A stretch of DNA of 64,000 nucleotides from Acidobacteriaceae bacterium (GTDB lineage: Bacteria > Acidobacteriota > Terriglobia > Terriglobales > Acidobacteriaceae), in the NCBI GenBank assembly GCA_003134855.1, contig PLCS01000012.1, positions 228,059-292,058 on the forward strand. The letters run 5' to 3'. How positions within the stretch are numbered: position 1 is the first letter of the stretch; every line of letters begins with the position of its first letter. The position numbers were made by a program, and so were the translations under genes. The notes below the pieces were generated by a model. The model saw nothing but the letters and a program-made list of their open reading frames with translations. It did not search any database and was not told where the DNA came from. This document shows positions 9,293 through 20,589 of the stretch, piece by piece.

Positions 9293-10268
9293 GGCGCAAA
9301 TCCTCTCCAACCAGTGGATTCTCAAGCGCCGGCCCCATTGGGACCGGCTCTCGGCTCTGTTGGCCCAATGCGACGCAAGTGGCCTGGGCCAGCTCTCCCG
9401 CGCGGAGTTGCAGGAACTGGCCCTGCTCTACCGCCAAGTGGCAGCCGACCTCTCCGTGCTGCGCCAGGACTCAACCTCGCGCACTTACGCGCTGCATGTG
9501 AATCAATTGTTGGCTCGCGCTCACCATATCATCTATTCCGGCCGAAAGGCCAGTCTTCTCACTCTCTTCCGCTTCCTGCGCGACGAATACCCCGCTATCT
9601 TCCAGCGCCAGATCGGCTACGTTTCGGCCGCGCTTGCCGTCTCCGTGGCCTTTGGACTGCTGGGCGCGGCGCTCACCAACGCACGGCCCGAGTTCATGCG
9701 CCACTTCGTCGGCCCGGAAATGATCGCCACCATGGAGCGCCACACCATGTGGACCGAGTCCGTCGTCAGCGTGGCGCCGATGGCCTCCAGCGCCATCATG
9801 ACCAACAATCTCACGGTCTGCTTTATCTCTTTTGCCGGGGGAATTGTCTTTGGCCTGGGCACCTTTTTCTCGCTCTACGTGAACGGGATGATGCTGGGCG
9901 TGATCGGCGCTACCTGCCACCATTACGATATGTCGCTACTGCTTTGGAGCTTTGTCGCGCCGCACGGCTCGCTGGAGCTGCCCTCGATCCTCATCGCCGG
10001 CGGGGCTGGCTTCCGACTCGGCCACGCCATGCTCTTTCCCGGCGCGCTGCGCTGGAGAGAGTCAGTCGCCCGCGGCGGCATCGAAGCGACACAGCTGGTC
10101 AGCGGCATCATTCCGCTGCTGGTGATTGCTGGTATTCTGGAAGGCTTCTTCTCGCCGTCGCACGCCCCCATCTGGCTCAAGTTCACTGTCGGGGGGCTGC
10201 TCTTTGTGCTGCTCAACCTGTGGCTCTTCCGGCCGGTCAGGCCGGCAGTGCAAGCACTCGAGCGGTAA
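9291..10268 (+). CDS. Stage II sporulation protein M-like (DUF95) membrane protein
   Basis: A 325-residue inner-membrane protein. The N-terminal cytosolic helical part includes LARAHHIIYSGRK, followed by about six membrane helices and the DUF95 signature region NNLTVCFISFAGGIVFGLGTFFSLYVNGMMLG. APHGSLELPSILIAGGAGFRLG matches the conserved C-terminal part of the family. Not evidence of sporulation: the family is widespread in non-sporulating bacteria beside RDD proteins, as here. The start ATG at 9291 was chosen because the upstream frame overlaps the divergent RDD gene. Confidence 0.88.
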   Translation: MAQILSNQWILKRRPHWDRLSALLAQCDASGLGQLSRAELQELALLYRQVAADLSVLRQDSTSRTYALHVNQLLARAHHIIYSGRKASLLTLFRFLRDEYPAIFQRQIGYVSAALAVSVAFGLLGAALTNARPEFMRHFVGPEMIATMERHTMWTESVVSVAPMASSAIMTNNLTVCFISFAGGIVFGLGTFFSLYVNGMMLGVIGATCHHYDMSLLLWSFVAPHGSLELPSILIAGGAGFRLGHAMLFPGALRWRESVARGGIEATQLVSGIIPLLVIAGILEGFFSPSHAPIWLKFTVGGLLFVLLNLWLFRPVRPAVQALER

Positions 10269-10368
10269 ATTCAAGGCTTCCCGGCAAGAAGAGAAATGGA
10301 GGCGCTCAATCGCTCCAGCGAATCAGCGCCCCCATTCACAAAACCAAAGCCGGATAAATGTGTGGGCT

Positions 10369-13300
10369 TCAGTTGTTCCCCAGCCCGTCATCCTTGTGGT
10401 AGTTCGGATAGGGCGGAGGGTGAACCTCCGGCATGGGATGGGCTTTCAGTTCATCCAGCACCAATTGCACGCCGGTTTCTAGTTGTCGGTCGTGGCCAGC
10501 AGCCATGTCCTTGGGTAGCTCCTCGACAGGCACGTCGGGAGCGATGCCGTGGTTCTCCACCTCCCAATCGCCGTTGAGGCCGTAGATGGCGTAGCGCGGG
10601 GCCATTACGTAGCCGCCGTCGAGCAGGGGCGGATAGCCGCCGATGCCCACCAGTCCACCCCAAGTGCGCGTACCGACCAGCTTGCCGATGCCGGCCTTCC
10701 TGAAGTACCAGGGCATGGCGTCGCCACCGGAGCCGGAGCTCTGGTTGATGAGCATGACCTTGGGGCCGAAGATGGCGCCCACCGGGTCGTGGATCGGCTT
10801 GCCGTCGCGCTCGATGGCTCCGGAGAGCGGGGAGCGCTTGAGCACGTCCACCACATAGTCGGCGATGAAACCGCCCTCGTTGTAGCGCTCGTCGAGCACC
10901 AGGCCCTGCTTGTCGAGCTGCGAGTAGAAGTAGCGGTTGAAGTTGGTGTAACCCGAGCCGCCGGTGTTGGGCATATAGACGTAAGCCACCTTGCCGCCGG
11001 AGAGGTCGTTGACCTTGCGGCGGTTGGCTTCGATCCAGTCCAGGTTGCGCAGGCCGTCCTCATCGGCAATGGGAACCACGGTCACGTCGCGGGCGTCCTT
11101 ATTCTCTGAGGCGGGGCCGTCGGGATTGGCACCGACGCGGAGTACGGTCTGCTTGCCGGCCGTGCCGTCGAAGAACTCATAAAGGTTGTCGGCTGCGTGC
11201 AGCTCACGTCCGTTGACCGCCAGCAGGTATTCGCCCTCCTTGACAGAAACGCCGGGCAGAGTGAGCGGCGAGGCCAGTCCTGGAGTCCAGTTCTGCCCGC
11301 CGAGGATTTTGGCGATGCGGTAACGGCCGTTCTCCGTTTTGTAGTCCGCGCCTAGCAGGCCGGTCTTGGGCGCGGTGTCGGGCTGGTGAGGCCCGCCCAC
11401 GAACATATGGCCGATGGTGATCTCGCCCAGCATCTCAGTGGAGAGATAGGTGAACTCGGAGCGCGAGGCGAGGCCGTCGAGGTAGGGCTTGTATTTGGCC
11501 TCGATCTTCGGAATGCTCAGGCCGTGGGTGTGCGGGTCGTAAAGAAAATCGCGCTCGATGCGCCAGGTTTCGTGGTAGATCTGCCGCCATTCGGCGCGGG
11601 GATCGACGGCGGTTTCAAGATTTCCCAGGTTCAGCGGTTTGCCGGGAGCGCCGTCGCCGGGCTTCAGGTCGTCGGCGGAGGCGATGGTCCATGCGTTCTT
11701 GCGCGCATAGAGCACCTTGGAACCGTCCGCGGAGACAATGAAATTGTCCAGATCGCTGAGCACGCTCTCTGGCTTGCGCTTTTCCAGCGTAAACCGCCAG
11801 AGGGCGCGAATGCCCGGACCGCCGTCATAGTTGCTGGGGCGGCCGAAGGGCGCCGTCTCGGCAAGGTAGAGGACGCCGGTCTTGCCGACGGAGATGCCGC
11901 CATAGTTGCGGGGCGGAATGGGTAGCGCCAGGATGCGGTCGCCGATCTTCTCCAGGTCCACCTTGACCTCGACCGGCTTGTCCTTTTCGTCCTTGCCGGG
12001 ATCTTTGCCGGTCTCCTTGTCCTTTTCCTTTTCAGCGGATCTGGCGTCTTTCTTGTTCGTATCCTTTTTGTCGGCGTCCTTGCTGTCCGGTTTGGCGTCG
12101 TCCTTCTTGGCTTCGTCCTTGATCTTCTCGTCGTCGCTCTCCGGGGGGACCGGCGAGGAGCCGTCCTTGGCCAGCACTACCACGTATGCGGCGTTGGTTT
12201 GCGCGCGATCGAGCGAGGAAAGGTCGATGCCGGCGCGCGATGGCCCGTCATCGGTGGAAGCAAGGAAGTATAGGTACTTGCCATTCAGGTCAAATGCCGG
12301 GCTGGAGGCGTCGCTCATGCCGTCGGTCACCTGCGTCGCTTTGTGGGTCTCCAGCGAATAGATGAAGATGGTGTTGAGTTGATTGTCGAGGTCGCGCTGA
12401 TAGGCGAGCCACTTCGAGTCCGGCGACCAGACGGCCCCAAAGCTGGGGCCGAAACTGCCGTAGATTTCCTTGTCCACCAGCACCGGCTTGCCTGCCGGAA
12501 CGTCCACGACCCACAGCCGCAAGTGCTTGTCGGTGTATGCGATGCGCTTGGAGTCGGGCGACCAGATGGGGCTATAGTAATAGCTTGGCTCGGGGCCGAG
12601 GTCGATGACCGTGGGCGGCTTGAAGCCGGTCTGATTGTGCAGGTAGAGCTGGTACTCGCCGGAGGCATCGGAGAAGTAGGCGATGGTTTTGCCGTCTGGG
12701 CTCCAGGCGGGGTCGCGCTCGGCTATGCCGGGGGTCTGGGTCAGGTTGCGGGTGTCGCCCTTCTCGGCCGGAACGGTGAAGATCTCGCCATGCGCCTCGA
12801 AGACGGCGCGCGCGCCGGTAGGCGAAAGCTGAGCGTTCTGAATCTCTTCCGGTGCAAGGTTGACCCGGTGGGGCGCAAGGCCGGCCAGCTCGCCGTGAAC
12901 CTGAATCGGGATTGGCAAATTCATGCCCGTGACCGGATCCACCAGAAGAATGCGGCCAAACTGTTCCACGATCAACACAGTCCGGTCCGCCCCGCTTATA
13001 TCTTTTGCGGGCCCGGCCTGGAAGGACTTCAAATCCAGCTCGCGGTTGGCCATCACCTGCGTGATCTGCTCGCTCCTGGTGTCATACCGATAGAGCGTGA
13101 CCGGGCCGCTGTTCTTTCCCGCGCTGTCGCGGTCGGACAGGAAGTAGACCTGGTCGCCGACCCAAACCGGGTTCGAGTCGTTGGAGTTCTCACGGGGCAC
13201 CTTCTTGAGGTCAAGGGTCTTGAGATTGACGATCCATATGGGGGTGGTCTGGCCGCCGACGTAGCGCTTCCAGGCCGGCTGCCACTTGGTGAAGGGCTGA

Positions 13301-13845
13301 TAGGCAATCGACTGGCCGTCGGGCGAGAACGAGGCCTGGAAGCCGGAGGGCAGCGGCAGCGGCTCGGGTACGCCGGAGCCATCGACGTGGACGCGGAAGA
13401 GCCGGTCATAGTGCCGGTAACTGGCCGCGCCGCTGACGATCAGCACGTCCTTGCCGTCCGGAGACCAGCCCACCACCGTGCTGCCTGCCGGGTGCCAGGT
13501 GATACGGCGGGGAACGCCGCCCGCGGCGGGGATGATGAAGACGTCATTGTTGCCGTGCAGGGGGGCCGAGTAGGCAATCCACGCTCCGTCCGGCGAGAAG
13601 AACGGGCCTGCATTCACCTTTCCGTTTGCGGTGAGCCGCTCGGCCTCACCGCCTTGCCGCGAGACCGTCCAGATGTCGTCGGCGTAGCGGAAAGCGATCC
13701 GGTCTTGCGAGAGGGAGGGCGAGCGCAGCAGCAGCGGCGGCTGCGTGGGAGCGGCCGGGGAAGAGCCCTGGGCGGATGCAAAGACGGAAAACAGGATGGA
13801 AATCACAAGCAGGGAAATCGCAAGCCGTGAGTTGGCGCGGATCAT
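10369..13845 (-). CDS. Tricorn-like S41 family protease
   Basis: A 1158-residue exported protein with a signal peptide ending near FSVFASAQG. The N-terminal half has repeated WSPDGK / SPDGAWIAY blades, forming the beta-propellers of tricorn proteases. An acidic/basic low-complexity linker (about residues 565-630, rich in KD and KE) follows, then the core domain, a PDZ-like domain, and the S41 catalytic region with NQSSGSGGDAMPWYF holding the nucleophile serine near residue 1036. It probably degrades peptides in the periplasm after oligomerising. The charged linker is longer than I expect for archaeal tricorn. It converges on the SpoIIM-like gene and is divergent from the ABC permeases. Confidence 0.93.
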   Translation of the reverse strand: MIRANSRLAISLLVISILFSVFASAQGSSPAAPTQPPLLLRSPSLSQDRIAFRYADDIWTVSRQGGEAERLTANGKVNAGPFFSPDGAWIAYSAPLHGNNDVFIIPAAGGVPRRITWHPAGSTVVGWSPDGKDVLIVSGAASYRHYDRLFRVHVDGSGVPEPLPLPSGFQASFSPDGQSIAYQPFTKWQPAWKRYVGGQTTPIWIVNLKTLDLKKVPRENSNDSNPVWVGDQVYFLSDRDSAGKNSGPVTLYRYDTRSEQITQVMANRELDLKSFQAGPAKDISGADRTVLIVEQFGRILLVDPVTGMNLPIPIQVHGELAGLAPHRVNLAPEEIQNAQLSPTGARAVFEAHGEIFTVPAEKGDTRNLTQTPGIAERDPAWSPDGKTIAYFSDASGEYQLYLHNQTGFKPPTVIDLGPEPSYYYSPIWSPDSKRIAYTDKHLRLWVVDVPAGKPVLVDKEIYGSFGPSFGAVWSPDSKWLAYQRDLDNQLNTIFIYSLETHKATQVTDGMSDASSPAFDLNGKYLYFLASTDDGPSRAGIDLSSLDRAQTNAAYVVVLAKDGSSPVPPESDDEKIKDEAKKDDAKPDSKDADKKDTNKKDARSAEKEKDKETGKDPGKDEKDKPVEVKVDLEKIGDRILALPIPPRNYGGISVGKTGVLYLAETAPFGRPSNYDGGPGIRALWRFTLEKRKPESVLSDLDNFIVSADGSKVLYARKNAWTIASADDLKPGDGAPGKPLNLGNLETAVDPRAEWRQIYHETWRIERDFLYDPHTHGLSIPKIEAKYKPYLDGLASRSEFTYLSTEMLGEITIGHMFVGGPHQPDTAPKTGLLGADYKTENGRYRIAKILGGQNWTPGLASPLTLPGVSVKEGEYLLAVNGRELHAADNLYEFFDGTAGKQTVLRVGANPDGPASENKDARDVTVVPIADEDGLRNLDWIEANRRKVNDLSGGKVAYVYMPNTGGSGYTNFNRYFYSQLDKQGLVLDERYNEGGFIADYVVDVLKRSPLSGAIERDGKPIHDPVGAIFGPKVMLINQSSGSGGDAMPWYFRKAGIGKLVGTRTWGGLVGIGGYPPLLDGGYVMAPRYAIYGLNGDWEVENHGIAPDVPVEELPKDMAAGHDRQLETGVQLVLDELKAHPMPEVHPPPYPNYHKDDGLGNN

Positions 13846-14174
13846 GGGGCCTCCGGTGAGAGAGTCGATTGTGGATTCAAATTAATAAACGGGCGCGAAA
13901 CTGCGCGTCCATCCATGCTACGCCGGACGGGAGCTGAAAGTTTCCCGACAATGCATATTTCGACAGGATTTTTTGGATTTGGTGAGGGTTCCGGAACCTG
14001 CCAGCGCCGCTTTGCGTATCAAAAAAAGCGAAACCGCCTCGGCCAAGCCTTGTTTCCGGCTGCGGCAAGCGGCCTAATGGGCTGATGGCACGTCCATAGC
14101 AATAGCGAAGATTCCTCGCGCCAGGGAGTTTCTCCGCAACATCCATTAAGACAGGCAGTACAGAAAGCAGGACC
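13846..14174. other. Divergent intergenic region, presumed promoters
   Basis: About 330 bases between the tricorn-like gene and the first MacB-type permease, transcribed away from each other. It should hold both promoters, but I see no clear -35/-10 pair, operator or RNA gene. Short palindromes (GGGCGCGAAACTGCGCG near 13890) are present. Confidence 0.4.
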
Positions 14175-15404
<1,230 letters not shown>

Positions 15405-15406
15405 CC

Positions 15407-16663
15407 ATGAGACTGAGCGACTCGAAAGAATCCGTACTGCTGGCACTCGACACCCTGCGCAAGAACAAGCTGCGCTCCGGGCTGACGATTCTGGGCATCA
15501 GCATCGGCATCGCCACGGTGATTCTGATCTCCTCGGCAATCAACGGCCTGAATACCAATATCGCGTCCTTCGTCAATACGCTGGGCACCAACGCCCTGTG
15601 GGTCTTCCATTTCGAACCCTTCGCCCACAGGCCCACTACAGAAGAGCTCAACCGTAAAAGGCTAACTTACGAAGATGCCATCGCGATGCGCAGCCTGCCG
15701 TATGTCGCCGCCGTCGATCCGGAGCTGACATCCCAGAATATGCAGACCGGCGTCGGCAGCGTTTCACTCAAGCGCGGCTCTCACAAGATTCAGAACACGA
15801 TTCTAAACGGCACTACGACGCAGGTGAAAGAGACCGCCGAAATTGAGCTAACAGAGGGGCGGATGTGGACCGATTCCGAAGAGGAGCGTACCGCCAAGGT
15901 GGTTGTCCTGGGCCATGACGCCGCAGAGGATCTCTTTCCCGGCGAAGATCCCATCGGCAAGGATGTCGATTGCGAAGGCTCCATCTTTACCGTCATCGGC
16001 GTGCTGGACACACAGCCCGAGCCCTTTGGCAGCGGACGCAACTCGCAGGATAACTCCGCCTACTTTCCGCTGACGACCTTCCGCCAGCTTCATCCCGAGC
16101 TGAAAGATTTCTGGATCGTCGTAAAATATGACGATCCGGCCCACAAGCAGTTAGTTATCGAAGAGATTCGCGAGCTGCTGCGCATCCGCCGCGGAGTCAG
16201 GCTGGAGCAGGACGATAACTTTGCCATTTTCGGCCCCGACTCGCTGACGCGGCTGTGGAATTCGCTCACTATCGGCCTGTTTTCCTTCATGGTTGCCGTC
16301 TCTTCGGTCGGCCTGATGGTGGGCGGCGTGGGCGTGATGAATATCATGCTGGTTTCAGTGACCGAACGCACCCGCGAAATCGGCGTTCGCAAGGCCATCG
16401 GCGCAACCAGGAAGAACATCCTGCTCCAGTTCACACTGGAAGCAGTGACTCTTTGCGTGGTGGGCGGGATCATCGGCATCCTGGCCGGAGCCCTGTTTAC
16501 GCTGGTTCTGCACTATGCCGTCTCGTTCCTGCACGCGGCGCTTTCGCCGATGTGGGTCACCATCGCCTTTGTTGTCTCCTGCCTTATTGGCCTGATCTTT
16601 GGCATCTACCCGGCTTGGAAAGCCGCTTCCATGGATCCCATCGAGGCGCTGCGGTACGAGTGA
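15407..16663 (+). CDS. MacB-type ABC transporter permease (second of pair)
   Basis: A 418-residue paralogue of the preceding gene with the same plan: N-terminal helix (NKLRSGLTILGISIGIATVIL), periplasmic MacB_PCD domain, then FtsX helices with SVTERTREIGVRKAIGATRKN. It probably forms a heterodimer with the upstream permease, since both are complete and differ throughout. Substrate unknown. A TAGC/CTAG-type hairpin repeat begins two bases after its stop. Confidence 0.93.
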   Translation: MRLSDSKESVLLALDTLRKNKLRSGLTILGISIGIATVILISSAINGLNTNIASFVNTLGTNALWVFHFEPFAHRPTTEELNRKRLTYEDAIAMRSLPYVAAVDPELTSQNMQTGVGSVSLKRGSHKIQNTILNGTTTQVKETAEIELTEGRMWTDSEEERTAKVVVLGHDAAEDLFPGEDPIGKDVDCEGSIFTVIGVLDTQPEPFGSGRNSQDNSAYFPLTTFRQLHPELKDFWIVVKYDDPAHKQLVIEEIRELLRIRRGVRLEQDDNFAIFGPDSLTRLWNSLTIGLFSFMVAVSSVGLMVGGVGVMNIMLVSVTERTREIGVRKAIGATRKNILLQFTLEAVTLCVVGGIIGILAGALFTLVLHYAVSFLHAALSPMWVTIAFVVSCLIGLIFGIYPAWKAASMDPIEALRYE

Positions 16664-16664
16664 G

Positions 16665-16758
16665 ACAGCTTCTAGCTGCTAGCCTCTAGCTTTTGCTGCT
16701 GGAGATGCCTGCACATTCATGATTGGCTAGCGTACCGAAGCTGAAGGCTAGAAGCTGT
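16665..16758. repeat. TAGC/CTAG-rich inverted repeat (copy 1)
   Basis: ACAGCTTCTAGC at 16665-16676 pairs perfectly with GCTAGAAGCTGT at 16747-16758. The interior also has TAGC-rich stretches (TGCTAGCCTCTAGC). It directly follows the permease stop and may act as a transcript end. Similar sequences occur at 35829-35873 and 61486-61605. Confidence 0.7.
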
Positions 16759-16770
16759 ATTCTTACCCTT

Positions 16771-18045
16771 GTGACAGCACACGCGTTAGCTACGTTGATT
16801 GAGATTTCGACCACCGTGCTGGCCGTGGCCGGCATGGGCTACTACCTGGCTGCAATGGTGGCGGCGCGGATCTTCTTGGCGGCGCGGCGCGCGCCGTTGG
16901 CGGCGTTTGCACCCGGCGTGAGTGTTCTCAAGTCGCTCAAAGGCCTCGACCCCGGCATGATCGACGCCTTCCGCAGCCACTGCATCCAATCCTATGCAGG
17001 CGAGTCTGAGCTGCTCTTCGGGGTCTCTTCGCTCTCCGACCCGGCCACAGCGGCCGTCGAGCAGTTGATCGCCGAGTTTCCCGAGCGGGCAATCCGTTTG
17101 ATCGAGTGCCCGGAACGGCTGGGAACGAACGGCAAGGTCAGCACACTGGTTCAACTTGCCGCTTGCGCCCGCTTTGATTTCCTGCTCATCAACGACTCCG
17201 ACATTACTGTCTCGCCGCGCTACCTGGAGCGGGTGATGGGGTGCTTTGGCTCGGAAGAGATTTCTTCCGTGGCTAAAGCCCCCAAGGATTCTGTCGGCTT
17301 TGCGCGGGGGATAAATCCCCCGCCTCCCTCCGTCGCGAATTCATCAGCACAAAAAGTCGGTCTGGTCACGACGCTCTACCGTGGCCGCGCCCACGGCACG
17401 CTGCCCTCAAGGCTGGAGGCGCTGGGGATTGCCACCGACTTCCAGGCCGGAGTGCTGCTCTCGATGTGGATGGAGGGCGGCCTGCACTACGGCCTCGGCT
17501 CCACGCTGGCGGTCAGCCGCGAAGCTTTCGACAGGATCGGCGGACTGCAAGTCCTGGTCGATCACTTAGCCGACGACTATGAGCTGGGAGCGCGTGTGGA
17601 CAAGGCCGGCTACCGCCTGGCGCTCTCCGCTGAGGTGGTCGAGACGAACATTGCGGCCTACGGCTGGCGCGGCTTCCTCGATCACCAGTTGCGCTGGGCG
17701 CGGACGGTCCGCGAGGCACGGCCCTGGGGCTATGCCGGACTCGTCTTTACCGCCGGGCTGGGCTGGGCGATGCTGAACGTGCTGGCCAGCGGTGTGAGTC
17801 CGCTGAGCCTATGGCTGCTGGGACTGAGCTTCTTTCTACGGCTTGCGCTGGCCATGACGGTGGGCGCAGAGGTGCTCGGTGACCGCCAGGTTCTGCCCAG
17901 CCTTTGGCTGCTGCCGCTGCGCGATCTGGTCGCCGTGGGCGTCTGGGTAGCGGGCTTTGCCGGCAATACCATCGTCTGGCGCGGCGAGCGCTTCACGCTC
18001 AAGGACGGGAAGCTGTACAAGGTGGATACACAGCGCGCCAGCTAA
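16771..18045 (+). CDS. hpnI: HpnI-like glycosyltransferase (hopanoid or ceramide-type)
   Basis: A membrane glycosyltransferase of about 424 residues, GT2/GT21-like. Motifs in order: an N-terminal membrane helix, PGVSVLKSLKG, the metal-binding LLINDSDI (DxD-like), DDYELGARV, and QLRWARTVR (Q/RxxRW), followed by two or three C-terminal helices. This order matches HpnI, which transfers GlcNAc to bacteriohopanetetrol, and the related ceramide glucosyltransferases. No other hopanoid gene is nearby, so the acceptor is uncertain. An in-frame ATG at 16723 falls inside the repeat; GTG 16771 is preferred. The 3' end overlaps the convergent GH57 gene by four bases. Confidence 0.75.
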   Translation: MTAHALATLIEISTTVLAVAGMGYYLAAMVAARIFLAARRAPLAAFAPGVSVLKSLKGLDPGMIDAFRSHCIQSYAGESELLFGVSSLSDPATAAVEQLIAEFPERAIRLIECPERLGTNGKVSTLVQLAACARFDFLLINDSDITVSPRYLERVMGCFGSEEISSVAKAPKDSVGFARGINPPPPSVANSSAQKVGLVTTLYRGRAHGTLPSRLEALGIATDFQAGVLLSMWMEGGLHYGLGSTLAVSREAFDRIGGLQVLVDHLADDYELGARVDKAGYRLALSAEVVETNIAAYGWRGFLDHQLRWARTVREARPWGYAGLVFTAGLGWAMLNVLASGVSPLSLWLLGLSFFLRLALAMTVGAEVLGDRQVLPSLWLLPLRDLVAVGVWVAGFAGNTIVWRGERFTLKDGKLYKVDTQRAS

Positions 18046-20522
18046 TCCCCCGTAGTCGCCGCCGTTGGATCCTGGTCACTGATGGCGGCACAGTCGATGG
18101 AGAGACAGGCGCCCAGTTCGCCGAAGTTCTTCTCCCAGCGCGGGCGGTCTTCGGCGGCCAGCGCGGTGAGCGCATAACTTGAGGTGCGTAGAATCTCGTA
18201 CCAAATGTTCTGTGCCTGCCACAAATTCAGATCGAAGGGCAGCTCGGCCAGCATGCGGCCTAAGGCGAGCGCCCGCTCCAGCGTCTCCAGCGGACCGGAG
18301 GACATCTGCAGATCGATCATCACGCGTTTCATGCGCCCGTCGGCGATGTAGGAGAGCGTGGCCGTGTCCAGCGGAACCTGGTCGGCTTTGGCCAGCGAGA
18401 GGAAGGAGCGCAGTTGGGGCTGGTCGACGGGGTCGGCCTCCAGGGCGCGGCGCAGGCCGGCGTTGATGGCAAAGCCGGCTGCCAGGGTAAGGGCGGGCGG
18501 CTTGGGCAGGCCGGCCTGGGAGAGATAGTGCAAGAGGCTGGCGTGGTCCCTATAGATGGCGGTGAGGGAGTTCTCGATGTCGGAGAGCGTGGTGTTGAGG
18601 ATGAGTTGCACGATGCGCCGCTGCTCGTCGGTGAAGAGCGATGAGAGCGAGTAGTCCATGGGTCCGTAGTAGCGGTCCAGCAGGCGAATCGCTTCGGGGA
18701 AGTCGGCGCGCTGCACATATCCCGCGGCCTGGCTGGCGAAGGCTTCAAAGGCGGCTGCATCCTCCGGCTCATAGGCCTTGACGGCGGCGGTGATGTTCTG
18801 GTCGCCAAAGTGCAGGACGGCAAAGGAAAAGCTGCGTTGCCTGCCGGTAACGGCGCCGACAATCTTGACCCTGCCCAGAGCGAGCCGTCCCCGGCCGGAG
18901 GCGTACACCTCGTAGGAGTTGCGCCAGACGCGGAAGCAGAAGAGGTCGGTCTCCTCGGCAAAGGAGGAAAAGATGGAGCTGATGGCGTAGTGGGCTGCGA
19001 CCTGTTCCAGGCCCAACTGCTTGGCGCTGACCTGCTCCTTGTAGATTTTGGCGCCGTCGCCGGCCGCGGCCACGTTCGAGCGGGCTTCGGCCAGGCGAGC
19101 CAGAAAAGCCGGTTCCAGCGGCGCGGCTAGCTCGCCAAAGACCTCCCGGGCCAGTTGCAGCACCCGCGCGGCATAGGTAATGATCTGCACGGTCTCAATG
19201 CCTGAGATGTCATCGAAGAACCACCCGCAACTGGTGAACATAAGCTGGGCGTGGCGCTGCATCTCCATCAATTCCAGCCCGCGCACGCGCTCCGGCGCCG
19301 TGAGGACGCGGAGCTGGTGCTTGCGGAAGAAGAGATCGACGGTCTGCGGGCTGTGGTCGAGCATGGCTTCGATGTATCCGTCGCGGGCGGCCCAAACGTC
19401 TTTGAAGAGCCTGGCGCCCTCCCCTTCTGTCAGCGGGACGAGCGCGTCGCGCAGTTCATTCATAGCCTGGCGGAGCGGCGCGCGCCACGCCTGGTTGCAG
19501 CCCGGCTTGCCGCCGTTGCAGCCGCAGTTGGAGCGCCAGCGCTCGATGCCATGCACGCAGCTCCAGGAGGTGTTTTCGACGATCTCGGCTTCGTATTCGG
19601 GGGGAAACCGTTCCAGAAAACAGCCGTAGTTGGTCAGCTTGACGGTGGGGTCTTCTTCGAGCCGGCGCAGCGCGTAGGCCAGCGCCATTTCGCCGAACTT
19701 GTGGTGGTGGCCATAGGATTCCCCATCCGTCGCCACATGGACCAGTTGCGGCTGCGCGTTGTCTTTGAAGCCGCCCTTGAGCCGCGCGGCAAGGCTCTCA
19801 CCGGAGTTGAGCAGCCCCTCGAAAGCGATGGCTCGCGAGGCGGGGCCGTCGTAGAAAAAGACGGCAATCGAGACGCCGGAGTCGAAGCGGACAAGGTAGG
19901 GGTGGGTGGTGTCCACGCTGGCGTTGGGAGTCTCCGTCCAGCCCCCGCCGTCCTTCAAGCTCCGGATGCGCTTGCACTGGTGCGGAGCCAGCACCGTGAA
20001 CTTGATGCCGTGCTGGGCCAGCAGCTCCAGCGATTCGTTGTCGGCCGCAGTCTCGGCCAGCCACATGCCCTCGGGCAGGATGCCGTAATGGTGCTGGTAG
20101 TCGGCGATGCCCCAGCGAATCTGCGTGATGCGGTCGCGGCGGCTGGCGAGCGGCAGGATGATGTGGTTGTAGACCTGCGCCATGGCAGAACTGTGGCCGC
20201 GGTAGCTCTTTCGGCTGCGCTGCTTGCCGTCCAGAATCATGCGGTAGGTGCGCGGCGCGTTCTCCTTCAGCCAGCTCAGCAGCGTGGGGCCGAAGTTGAA
20301 GCTGATGCGCGCGTAGTTGTTCACGATACGCGTGATCTTATTCTTGTTATTGACGATGCGGGCCGCGCCGTTGGTCGAGTAGCACTCCGCGCAGATGCGC
20401 TCGTTCCAGTCATGGTAGGGCGCGGCAGCGTCCTGTGTCTCGACCGTCTCCAGCCAGGGATTCTCGCGTGGCGGCTGATAAAAGTGACCGTGAATGCAGA
20501 TAAACCGTTTACTTGCCGCCAT
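18042..20522 (-). CDS. Glycoside hydrolase family 57 protein with DUF3536
   Basis: An 826-residue protein. The N-terminus CIHGHFYQPPRENPW is the GH57 first conserved region; EGMWLAETAADNESLELL holds the region where the family nucleophile glutamate lies, and ATDGESYGHHHKFGE contains another conserved histidine/aspartate region. The C-terminal half matches the DUF3536 extension. GH57 members act on alpha-glucans (amylase, amylopullulanase, branching enzyme), but specificity cannot be assigned. There is no signal peptide, so it is probably cytosolic and may handle glycogen or trehalose. No glycogen gene is adjacent. Confidence 0.9.
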   Translation of the reverse strand: MAASKRFICIHGHFYQPPRENPWLETVETQDAAAPYHDWNERICAECYSTNGAARIVNNKNKITRIVNNYARISFNFGPTLLSWLKENAPRTYRMILDGKQRSRKSYRGHSSAMAQVYNHIILPLASRRDRITQIRWGIADYQHHYGILPEGMWLAETAADNESLELLAQHGIKFTVLAPHQCKRIRSLKDGGGWTETPNASVDTTHPYLVRFDSGVSIAVFFYDGPASRAIAFEGLLNSGESLAARLKGGFKDNAQPQLVHVATDGESYGHHHKFGEMALAYALRRLEEDPTVKLTNYGCFLERFPPEYEAEIVENTSWSCVHGIERWRSNCGCNGGKPGCNQAWRAPLRQAMNELRDALVPLTEGEGARLFKDVWAARDGYIEAMLDHSPQTVDLFFRKHQLRVLTAPERVRGLELMEMQRHAQLMFTSCGWFFDDISGIETVQIITYAARVLQLAREVFGELAAPLEPAFLARLAEARSNVAAAGDGAKIYKEQVSAKQLGLEQVAAHYAISSIFSSFAEETDLFCFRVWRNSYEVYASGRGRLALGRVKIVGAVTGRQRSFSFAVLHFGDQNITAAVKAYEPEDAAAFEAFASQAAGYVQRADFPEAIRLLDRYYGPMDYSLSSLFTDEQRRIVQLILNTTLSDIENSLTAIYRDHASLLHYLSQAGLPKPPALTLAAGFAINAGLRRALEADPVDQPQLRSFLSLAKADQVPLDTATLSYIADGRMKRVMIDLQMSSGPLETLERALALGRMLAELPFDLNLWQAQNIWYEILRTSSYALTALAAEDRPRWEKNFGELGACLSIDCAAISDQDPTAATTGD

Positions 20523-20589
20523 GAGAACCCCTGCCGGTGTGCCGGACTGTTGGACCCATTGTAGACTTTATCGGCTGGCAGAGGCTGTG

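Noticed and set aside
9291..10268. Evidence for sporulation
   Set aside because: SpoIIM-like DUF95 proteins are widespread in non-sporulating bacteria and no other sporulation gene is present.
12343..13830. 495-residue plus-strand frame opposite the tricorn-like gene
   Set aside because: A GC-rich shadow; the minus strand has signal peptide, propeller blades and active site.
19251..20564. 437-residue plus-strand frame opposite the GH57 gene
   Set aside because: Shadow of the 826-residue enzyme with conserved GH57 regions.
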